Position numbers and translations under genes: made by a program. A DNA stretch of 64,000 bases from contig NW_006917102.1 in NCBI RefSeq assembly GCF_000516985.1, positions 1,559,681 through 1,623,680 of the forward strand, written 5' to 3'. Below, one piece after another: positions 54,736-64,000 of the stretch; the first letter of the stretch is position 1; each line of letters opens with the position of its first letter. This DNA comes from Pestalotiopsis fici W106-1 (Eukaryota > Ascomycota > Sordariomycetes > Amphisphaeriales > Sporocadaceae). The notes beneath the pieces are model-generated. The model saw only the letters and a program-made list of their open reading frames with translations. It was not told where the DNA came from and ran no database searches.

Positions 54736-57700
54736 TTATACCAACTGGCTAAAGTCAACCTGCAATAGCTCTCGAGGGTTTCCTTTTTGAATAATTTCCC
54801 CATCCTGCATGATGATGACAACATCATACGAAGCAATTGCTTCCAGTTTGTGTGCAACCTCAATGACGGTGCAGTCTGAAAACTCGGCATGGAGCACTCG
54901 CCGCAGCTCCTGCTCCGTGCTGCGATCCAAGCTGCTCGTCGCTTCGTCCAACACCAATATCTTCGTCTTTTGTAGAATGGCACGAGAGAGGCAGAAGAGC
55001 TGTTTCTGACCGACAGAAAGGCCCATCTCGTCTAATTCGGCAACAAGGCCCCCTCTGTAGCTGATGACTTCCCACATGCCAGTCTTTTCCAAGGCTGCGA
55101 TGAGTTCCTTGTCTGAAGTTACCTGATCACCTGGGCAGAGGTTCTCTCTCACTGTCCCAGGTAGTATGACGGGATCCTGGGGTAGTGTGATTAGGCGCGA
55201 TCGAATCGCCTCCCGCCGAAGGACAGCCAAGTCCAGCCCATCGATACGAAGGGAGCCCGATTGGAGGTCCAAGAGACGGAGGAGAGTAAGTAGCATGGAT
55301 GATTTGCCACTATGACATGTTAGTTTTGTCTCTTTTGCCTGCTGGATAATGGTTTGACCTACCTTCCAGTCCTACCACATATGCCGACCTTCTGCCCAGC
55401 CTGGATTTGCAGGGACACTCTTCTGATTACAGGAGAGGTGTCAGGGCTGATTATCATGTTAGCAAGTCTCAGGATTTAGAAAATAAGAATAGAAAGCTAT
55501 ACCCATAGCTGGAAGTGACGTTATCGAACTCGATATCGCCTCTGGTAGGCCATCCAAGCGGCGGCTCCTGGCGCTCAATTTCAAGGGCCTCCTCAGGAAC
55601 ATTGAGTAAAAAGTCGCGCAGCCGAGCGACAGCTCCCAAAGATGTCTCCAGGCCTGTCCAGGAATTGATCAGAAACCCAAGTGTGTTGTTGAAGCTAATG
55701 ATGTTGAGCAACGCGAGACCAATTGCGGCTTTTGACGTGGAATCGCGTGTTAGTACCGCCACGGCAACAAGAACAGTGGCAATAAAGCAGACAAAAAAGT
55801 CCAGGACGATATTCAGCCACACTTGGACCCGAAATACCAGATAAAATGGCACCTGGGACTTGTTCAGTCGCTGGCTATTCTCCTCGATGAAACCCTGCTT
55901 CCAGCCCATGGCTCGGATGGTGACGAGCCCACTGAGAGTCTCGGTAAAATGAGTATACAGGGGCGATTTTGCTTCAAGATCGAGATGGCGAACTTGTCGC
56001 GATGTGCGCAGGTAAAAGGCTTGGACAAAATAGAGGGCAAACATGCAGAATGGAATAATGGCCGCAACGTATCGTGCACCAGAGGTAATGATGATGATCT
56101 CTGTGACGATATTAAAGGTGTCTATTTGAAGATGAGCATACTGAAATCTTGGCTAAGAAGGGCTGGGGTTTCAGACCTCGTAGGGCATTAAAAGAACTAG
56201 CCGGCAACGTCTGATCAATAATGGTCATATCCTGGCTAAAGCTATTCATCCAGAAGAGTTAGCAAAGAGGGTAGCAATACATTCGACAGTCAACTCACCG
56301 GTTTAAAGTGACGCCACTATCAGTCGAAGTGAAGAAATAAAGAGGTGCTCTAATCGCGTGACATTGTTAGTAACGGAAGGGACTCATAATACATCATATG
56401 CATGATAATAGAAGAGAATAAATGTTGCTTACTTCATCACCGCGTTGAGTAATAGAGAATGCAGGTGTTGCGAAGACCTGCTGATGACGTGAATGAGGAA
56501 GAACCTTGGATCCAACGGTTAGCACAAACATCTAGGTAAAGGATAGTACCTTTTCGCTCAGAGCGCCCACCTGGAAAGGAGCCATATTGATACAAAACAG
56601 GCCAGGACGAAAGTCAGGTATAAGCCCAGAAAGTAGCCCTGATCCTCGCCGATTCCGTGCTGGGTCCAAATCCGGAGCCATATTTCTATGTGTCTCATTA
56701 GCATTTGGCAGCCAAGTCCGACGGTGACCATGATTCACTAACGTGGCATCTTCTTGAAGATGGAAAACGAAATCGCCAAGATGACCAAGACCAAAGCAAA
56801 GACAGGTCCTATGGAGCCGACATAGAACATGTACAGACCGAAGTCGCCGGCCTGACGCAGGAGATCAGCATCCTTTGGGCTTCTAGCTGAAGCTTTATGA
56901 GAATGCAGTTCGCCTAGCTTATCTTTCGAGCCAACATTCGAGTGCGTGTCTATGCATGTTCTCTTCACATTGCTTCCTATCATTCTCCTCGTCTCTTCAT
57001 CAATAGAATCAATATCGACTTGATTGTACTTGATCATCCCTGACTCAAGTACAGTGACAAAGTCAGCCTTGGCGAGGGATTCGACTACAGTGTAGGGTCA
57101 GTTGAGCTTTTCGAAGAGAAAGAGCATCGATATTTCATACTGGAATGAGTGGCATAGAGGACGGTGATATCCCTGCGGCGAAGCAGCCCACCATCGCCCA
57201 GTAAAGAGTTGAAGACGGCAGCTGATGTCGTGCCATCGAGGCCGCTGAGAACATCATCGAGAAGGACAAGAGCATGGCGCGAGTAAACAGCCCTTGCAAG
57301 CCCCTATGCATTGTAAAATATTAGCGCTGAACTCTTTGACCGGAGATCTGTTCTGAGACATACTACTCTTTGCCTTTGTCCACCGCTGAGTGCTATTCCC
57401 CCGCTTCCCACAAGGGTTTCGTCGCCGTACGGGAACGAGGCGAAATCCCGATCAAGGGCACAAGCTGTGACAACTTGGGCATACCACCCCTTGTCAAATC
57501 GAGATGGACCGATGATATTCCCTCGAAGGGAGACATTTCGAAGCCAGGGCGTCTGATCACAGTACGATATTGAGGATGTGGCCATGTGAACTGCGCCGCT
57601 GGCTGTGTGTAGCTCGCCAAGGATGGCCCTAAGCAACGAAGACTTTCCACACCCGACACGACCTACCACCATGGAGACGGAGCCAACCGGGACTCGAAAG

Positions 57701-59835
57701 TCTATTTCACGGAGTAATTCAGTTTGTTGGTCGTTTGTGGTAAAGGTAGCTTGGCGGATGTCTACGGCGAGTAATGCAGGTTCGCCGGCAGTGCGTGACA
57801 TTGGTGATAGTTCAACGTCAAGCATACTTGAGCACACGTTATTGCCGTTTGAGGACGGCAACTGTGTTTCGAGCTTCTCAACGAGCCCACGCTCATCATC
57901 TTTGTTGTTGAGCAAGAGAAAGCTTTGAATCCGCGTGCAGCAAGCGAGACCCGAGACGAACGCCGTGTACGACCCGACAAGATTCGAAATTGGCTGTGCC
58001 ACAAGCATGACAATAGACAGCGTTGTAAATATCTCACTGGCTGTGAAGTCCGATGAGCGTTTAGCCCAAAGAACGGCTGCCACGATGACAAAAATAGGTG
58101 AGAGCAGGTTGACGGATGCCGCTAGAGAGCTGGTTAGTTTGCCATGTGTGGGCTTACGGAGAGGGAAACCGTACATAGACTAGTGACCCATGCGAGCACA
58201 GTTCTAAGCTTCTGAGACATGCTCAGCTCGAAACTCCGGAAGCTGTGGATAGTTTGGGTCATGTAATCGCTTAGTCCCACCATCTTGATCCCCTTGATCT
58301 GTCCGAGCATGGACGATGTGACCGAGACCCTGGTCTGTATCGCATCATTCCAGGCACGCTGGGCGGGAATGGCGGTCTTGGACATTGTCTGTGATATCAA
58401 CCAGCAACCTGTCGTAAAAATGTTAGACGCGGTCCGCGCCGGAAATGATACGTTAGAGAAAAGTACATACAAACTCCTGGTATCAGTACGAGAAAACCCG
58501 AGTGACCCGCCTTGCGATCAAGCAAATACAAGCCAGCGCCGAGCTCGACTACACTCGGCCACAAGTCATAAAATGATTGTATAGCAGATATAATGCCATC
58601 GATATCAGTGCTCATGAGAGTAACGGGGGCTGACTCGGTAATCGAATTGGTCTCGAGGCTCAGGGTCTTCTGGTATATGACACCCACTAGTGCACCTCGG
58701 ACTATGGTAATGAGCTGAAATCTCAAGTGCTTGGAGTAGCATCTTGTGACCTGATACTTTGGTCAATAGGGATTTTGAGATCTGTAGTCGAGAGTTGGGA
58801 CTTACCGCGATTCCGGCATACACAAAAAATGTTGCTGCGATCAAGCCTCGGGCGACCTGTGGGTCTGATTGTGCCGGTGGTTCTCCTACATAATCTATGA
58901 CTAAGTTGATGAGAAAGGGCTGGGCAAACATGAATGCGGATAAAAAGAGCCTAGGTACTACGACGGCAAGGCATTGAAGCTTGAAGGCTCTCAAGACCGC
59001 CCATATTAATGCGTATCTTCCAGATTGATGAGCTGCACCCAGGGAAGATGGGAAATATTAGCCATTCACACACTTTCTCCAAAGAATAGGGTTGGTTGTC
59101 ACATACCGTCTGCCCAGGTTGAATTGATTTCCACCAACAAAGTTCCCGAATCGAATTCCTCGTCAATATCCCCGAGATCATCATTAGTCATGATGCTTCG
59201 GTGACCCTTGTTGAAGAGCAGATTTGGCCACCAAGACTGTGTCCAGTCGAAGAGACTACGACTCGATTTCTTGGTTGCATACCATTTGTTGAAAGCTGGT
59301 GACGATGGCTCTGGTAAATTTTGGAGTACTATGATGACAAATTTGAGGACAATAGAAGCGGCAAACATGGATGTAACAGAGGTACGACCAAGGCGACTCC
59401 GGAGGGTTCTAGCCTCAGCTAGTTCAAGTAGGATAGTAAACACAAGATAGCTACTAGTGAGAATGGAGGCATCAATCCATCTTTGATGTTCCTGGTATAG
59501 GATGTAGAAAATCGCAGCCGAAACGATCAACCTCAGGGTGCTGGCTGCAATGGGGATGAAGCCATTCACAGCACTGGATCTGGTCCATAATGCAAGCAAA
59601 ATTATCTGCGTGCCAAAGAAAGCGCCGCATGCTGCCTATTATGAAGAGTCAATGACCCAACTTCGATTATTTTGGCGGGGACCATTACCAATTTCAGCCG
59701 AAGTAGCCATCCATTACTACTAACTCGTAATGGTTTTCGTAAAATAGACAAGACCCTCAGTGTCAATGCACAGATGAAAATAACAGACGGTAGAATTGAC
59801 AAGATTGTCTGCTGAAAGAAGAGGGTGAAGTCCAT
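54736..59835 (-). CDS. ABCC (MRP-type) multidrug/conjugate ABC transporter
   Basis: Fifteen exons: 59835-59689, 59635-59107, 59032-58806, 58750-58471, 58408-58175, 58121-57364, 57303-57141, 57084-56743, 56685-56571, 56504-56433, 56349-56299, 56241-56177, 56121-55503, 55446-55363, 55309-54736; 1,419 residues, all in frame. Layout: TMD0 (first 250 residues, opening DFTLFFQQTILSILPS), TMD1, NBD1, TMD2, NBD2. NBD1 has Walker A GRVGCGKSS (about 626-634), LSGGQRQRV and Walker B ALVLLDDVLSGLD. NBD2 has Walker A GRTGSGKSS (about 1225-1233), signature LSVGQKQL and Walker B ILVLDEATSSLD, with H-loop EVAHKLEA. ABCC proteins export glutathione or glucuronide conjugates and toxins at plasma membrane or vacuole. 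ATG at 59835 is the first Met in frame; fungal relatives often have about 30 more residues, so a first exon may be missing. The donors GTACGG (exon 5) and GTCTGA (exon 12) are weak. Confidence 0.9.
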
Positions 59836-59839
59836 CTCA

Positions 59840-60541
59840 GCAAACTCTGTATGGTAGCATGCGTAAAAGCCACGCCAATGTCCGGAAAAAGAGAAAAAAA
59901 GCTTCAACGACTATTTTAAATCCTGCCTAGAAGTAGCGCTTCGATCAGTAAGCTATCACACCAGAGTCCGTAATATGAATACGAACGTTGCCCTTTGTGC
60001 TGGGCCGCTACTGGAGTCAGCCCTTGTTGCTGCTCCCGCTGCACCTGCCCGGCCGGCTACTATTGGTCACCTCTGCATCCTTGTCACTATGAGGTTAGTT
60101 CTAAATTTGAAGGGAGGAATTCCTTGCCATGTCAGACTGTGTCTATGCTCAAACGGGTACTTTTGCATCTTTATGACCCTGCATCTCGCCAGCGTCTCTG
60201 GATGATGCCCCTCGGAGGATTTCTGACTTAAGGTGGTAGGATGAATATGTCCCAAGTGGATCTATGAGAAGTTCCGCCGATGCTACCGCAGTACCCGTAA
60301 GAAGAGCCTTTACTTCGGCGCTTCAGCTTCTGATGACCACCTACCCAGGTACTAGGTATGTAGGTATTCAACATCGACAGGGCTATAGTGCCTACTTTTA
60401 GCCCTGATGATGGTTATGACTGACAAATATGTCAAAGGATGGAGGCTATGAAAGCAAATCCATTCTGTCCTTTCCACATTCGTTTTCAGCATTCGTCGAA
60501 TCACTTTCATAACTACAGACGTTTTGCAGCAATTCAACACA
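59840..60541. promoter_or_regulatory. Shared divergent spacer between ABCC transporter and sugar symporter
   Basis: About 0.7 kb separates the two start codons, which face away from each other, so the promoters are back to back. CCTACCCAGGTACTAGGTAT-like palindromic words occur at 60342-60362. I could not identify a specific activator site. Confidence 0.45.
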
Positions 60542-62450
60542 ATGGACCTCAACAGGGACATTGACAACGACCCAGATGAAATACTATGGTACGAGCTTGA
60601 GCCAGTAATTCAAGGTTCCAAGTCGTCTTTTGCTCCGACTAGAACTCTTGGATTTCTATTCCTTTTGACGGCAGGTATTGGCGGGTAAGTACCGATGCCT
60701 AGTTACCTTCTTAAACATGAAGTTGACTGAATGAATCACTAGTTTGCAAAGCGTTTTTGCTCTCATCTTCTCAAATGGTTCTGTACGCAAAACAGCATTC
60801 GTTTTCATTTGATCATGAAGATCACGAAGCTAATTGAGGCATCAAGGCACATCTCAAGGATCTCGGTCTCAGCAAGTCCATCCAGGCCATAGTATGGATG
60901 GCCGGGCCGGTTGCAGGCATGACTGTACAGCCCTACTGCGGTATCCGTAGCGATCAATGTCGTTCTTCTTGGGGCAGAAGGCGTCCCTTCATTGCGTGGG
61001 GTGCCTTTGCCTCCGTTGTATCACTGCTTGGGCTGGCTTCGACCAAGAGACTGGCGGTCCTCGCGGTGCGCGTTTGTGCTGGTAGTGGTTTTTCTGCCAA
61101 AGCCATCTCCCAGGAGGCGGCGGTCAATGTGGCAACGTCAAACATAACAGTCTTCTTCATTGTTGCTCTCAACATTGCTTTGCAGCCATTACAAGGGGGA
61201 CTTCGGGCTCTGATTGCCGACATGTGTCCGCATGAGCAACAGCCAACAGCGAACGCCGTAGCAGGCATCGTTGTCAGTGCATCGAATATCCTTAGCTACG
61301 CCCTGGGCTACGTCGACCTTCAGCGAATATCTGTTCTGCGGGCTCTAGGAGGCACTTCTCAGTTTGACATTCTATGCGTGGTCACGTCGGTAACTCTGGC
61401 TGTGTCCGTGGGACTAACGTGCTTGATTGCCGAGGAACGGAACGCGGCGCCGGGTGACGATGGACTCTACACTGACTACACAGGAGAGAAGGGCACGAGA
61501 CATACTGTACGTGCTCAGCTGTGGTATCTCTGTACCAGCTTCTCTCGTCTACCCCGACAGGTGCAGCAGGTATTCAAAGTTCAATTCTTCTCTTGGCTGG
61601 GTTGGTTTCCATTTCTTTTCTACGTGACCACATATATCAGCGAGACTTGTAAGTACAGCCTACACTGCGCGTCACAGACCATCGCATTTACGAGACTAAC
61701 CGAACAGACAAAAATGATTTGCCTGCCGTACAAGGCCTCAACAAAGACGTACAGACTAGAGCGGCTAGAACCGGATCACTCGGACTGATGCTCTTCGCAC
61801 TAGTTGCGCTTGTGGCCGGCACTCTATTATCTGCTGCTCACAAGCATGCCAACCAAGGAAAACATGTAAATGCCCTTACAAGAGCCTTTACTAGATTAAC
61901 TCGAAGCATGCGACACATGTGGATCATGTCACAGATCCTCTTTGCTATATGCATGTTTGCCACAGCATTCACATCGTCGGTCAACGGCGTATACCTGCTC
62001 GTTGGTCTTTGCGGCATTAGCTGGGCGATCACCATTTGGGCGCCCTACACTCTCATCAGTGCACAAATTGTTCAAGACGTGGAATATAGTGGAGACAGGA
62101 TGGTTTCCAAGCCACTGATGCAGCATGAGGAGGACTTGTCAGAGGACGAGGATGAAGAGGATCCACATGACCACGGAAATGGGGCGGACGACGCCTGCGA
62201 GCGGCGCTCAGGTGTCGTGCTTGGACTACACAATGTCGCCATAGCAGGACCTCAAGTCGTGGCTGCTGCAGCTTGCAGCGCCATCTTCTGGATGCTTGAG
62301 GGCTCATCGAAGGACGGTGTTGGATGGACTTTGCGGGCTGGAGGGTTGGCCGCGCTAGTTGCTGCAATGGTGGCGGTACGACTGCAGGATGCTGTTCATC
62401 ATGAGCCTTCATTGAACATGGTGCGCCTGTCGGATGCAACTAGAGATTAA
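60542..62450 (+). CDS. Sucrose/alpha-glucoside:H+ symporter (GPH/SUT type MFS)
   Basis: Four exons: 60542-60684, 60743-60782, 60847-61648, 61708-62450; 575 residues. Donors are GTAAGT, GTACGC and GTAAGT; acceptors are TAG, AAG and CAG. Exons 1-2 carry an acidic cytosolic tail and the first helix (RTLGFLFLLTAGIGGLQSVFALIFSNGS). Exon 3 opens with AHLKDLGLSKSIQAIVWMAGPVAGMTVQPYCG, then RSDQCRSSWGRRRPFI: the RxGRRRP loop between helices 2 and 3 that marks plant SUT and fungal Sut1-type carriers. A long acidic cytosolic loop (EEDLSEDEDEEDPHDHGNG) lies between the last helices. Relatives import sucrose, maltose or other alpha-glucosides with protons at the plasma membrane. Intron 2 uses a less usual GTACGC donor but preserves frame and family sequence. 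Confidence 0.87.
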
Positions 62451-62454
62451 CGAA

Positions 62455-64000
62455 GAGATCTGTTTGTTTCAACCCCCCTGTGCTTAGGACCCTGAAATGC
62501 TGCCAAGATCCTTTGAAAGTACTATGCATTTGCCTATGGACAAAGTACCAAGTCCATCAGGGAGCTGTGATTAACGATGCGAGGGCCTTCTTTCTGGGAT
62601 AGACTAGGGATGTAGGTATTTTCGCGTTTGTCAAGTACATCGATTGCCCATGTTTGATTATCACTTTTACTACAGAAGTGATAAGCAACTCCGCTAGTTC
62701 GTCAAGGGTTTTGTAGGATAAAACGAGTTAGAACAGCTCAAGCACGGCATTGTTGCCTTCATCCTTTGGGTGGCTGTGGAGTAGTGGTACTCTGTGGTTC
62801 GCTTGAATCTTTAGCGGAGTATTGAAGTTGCCATGGGCTTGCGAATGTTTTGTGCGAACTGACCAATCACACTCCAAGGGGGTGGTACGCCACAGGGTGC
62901 ATATGGTTCAATCATACGATACCTCTTGCAAGTACCTACATGGGTGCTCTATGTACCTAGGGCCTCGACCAGAAAGCGGTCGTTCAAGTGGATACGTCCG
63001 ACGGTACTTGACAAGGGCGGGGGCGTTGGCTTACATACTATCGTAGTACAGTGAAAAGGCTTGAAAGGGTTTGGCTTGCCAAGAGCGGGTCATATAAGCT
63101 TAATCAAAGACAATAGGCAATCCACTCTACTGGGTTGACGATCCTCCAGCTTGCCCATAGACACACACACACATATCCAAGCGACAACTCAACAAGTAGC
63201 GACGGCACAACCCCGCATGTTCTGGCTGAGGCTGAACACGGCCCGCGGCGCAGTAACTTTCACGGGTTTGGCTATTCACACGCTTACCGATTTGGGTTGC
63301 CAGTCTCGAGCATGTAAGCACGGAATATACTCAATCGCGTCAAACGGCGAATCACCTCGCCGTTATTACAACCTCATCCTTCCCGAAAGAGACTCAAACT
63401 GGGTTCCTGATAGCCCCTGACATGGTATCGACTCCAGATAGTTATCTGACCTGTCGGCGATGCTTCATTCGCGGTGCTAAGCCCGGAGTCCGGTGGCACG
63501 ATGGCGCCCGGCCCTACGGTGGCGTACCCGGCAAGAGCTTGCCGGCCAAAGCTTCATGATTAATGCAATACACCTACATTCCTTCGGCGGGGGATATCAT
63601 TACTCCCTGCTTCAAGTTGGTCAGCTGATTAATCAGACATAATATTAGGCTATGTCGTTCATCATCCAGATACCCTTGCTCTAACCCCATATTGGTTCGT
63701 TATCTCCCTTTGCTAATGTCGTCCTACCACATAGGATGTGATGACTTTGCTTACCTCATCCTTCTACATATAATCGTCCCAGGGCGGACGAGCTAGTGGC
63801 CTCCTTTACAGCAAATAGCATGCAGGGACCATGGCCAGGGAGGCCGAAGGGGGGGGGGGGGGGGGGGGGGGGAAGCTTAATATCTAACTACTTGAGGGAT
63901 GGCGTTTTGCAATCGAATTTTAATTGGCATGATTTGATCAGCGTTTCTTCGGCAAGGAATCGTCGTCGTGGCTGACTCCACGGTAGTGTTGGCAAGCAAT
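62455..64000. other. 1.5-kb terminal spacer, no supported gene
   Basis: Only short, overlapping frames are present. A (CA)n microsatellite of about 12 bases lies at 63161-63172 and a G24 run at 63849-63872. No RNA gene or domain was recognised. Confidence 0.5.
63849..63872. repeat. G24 homopolymer
   Basis: Twenty-four consecutive G. Such a run can form G-quadruplexes and is difficult to sequence and assemble, so its true length is doubtful. Confidence 0.9.

Noticed and set aside
1..64000. tRNA, rRNA or CRISPR features
   Set aside because: I scanned the spacers by eye for B-box-like GGTTCGANNCC with a matching A box and for regularly spaced repeats and found none convincing. A dedicated tRNA search would be decisive. 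CRISPR is not expected in a eukaryote.

Overview
The window is nuclear DNA of a filamentous ascomycete (Pezizomycotina, most likely a Sordariomycete). Protein genes carry short introns of about 50-135 bp with GTRNGT-type donors and YAG acceptors. The proteins are typical of moulds: fungal ABCC and MFS transporters, an F-box protein, a TauD-like dioxygenase and a small secreted cysteine-containing protein. A block of old retroelements has been degraded by C-to-T/G-to-A changes of the kind left by repeat-induced point mutation (RIP). I cannot name the species from sequence alone.

Positions 1-560 are ordinary-composition DNA without a recognisable gene. Positions about 560-18340 form an AT-rich, gene-poor repeat island. 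Its architecture can be read: a solo LTR (1340-1969) with a 5-bp target duplication; a Ty1/Copia element on the plus strand (about 2020-16279, here element B) with diverged LTRs; and nested in it a second Copia element on the minus strand (3635-9695, element A) with two 629-bp LTRs, a TATTA target duplication, a polypurine tract and a primer-binding site that pairs with the anticodon arm of initiator tRNA-Met. A Tad1-like LINE relic (16290-18330) closes the island and abuts the 5' side of a headless hypothetical gene. A 100-N assembly gap lies at 10107-10206.

Positions 18367-34850: a hypothetical membrane-anchored protein (partial), a long empty spacer, a small secreted protein, a calcineurin-like phosphoesterase, an F-box protein, a TauD/TfdA-like 2-oxoglutarate dioxygenase and, just downstream of it, a 14-helix-type MFS exporter.

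Positions 34850-54700: a UDP-glucose 6-dehydrogenase with a cysteine-bearing insertion; cytosolic valyl-tRNA synthetase, whose reading frame continues upstream of the AUG into a mitochondrial-type presequence lacking any AUG; an M28/glutamate carboxypeptidase II homologue that has lost its catalytic glutamate and a zinc-ligand aspartate; a DUF6817-type protein; a family-2 glycosyltransferase; and a fungal MFS transporter.

Positions 54700-64000: a 15-exon ABCC (MRP-type) transporter and, divergently transcribed from a shared spacer of about 0.7 kb, a sucrose/alpha-glucoside:H+ symporter of the GPH/SUT type. The rest is spacer with simple repeats.

The genes do not form one obvious pathway. Plausible functional links are dioxygenase plus MFS exporter (31657-34839) and the divergent ABCC/sugar symporter pair. 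I did not find a clear new multi-gene system. The most unusual observations are the non-AUG mitochondrial leader of valyl-tRNA synthetase, the apparently dead carboxypeptidase, and the nested Copia pair that share a half-tRNA primer site. Exon boundaries were placed by hand from reading frame, splice consensus and family expectation; none was tested against transcripts.
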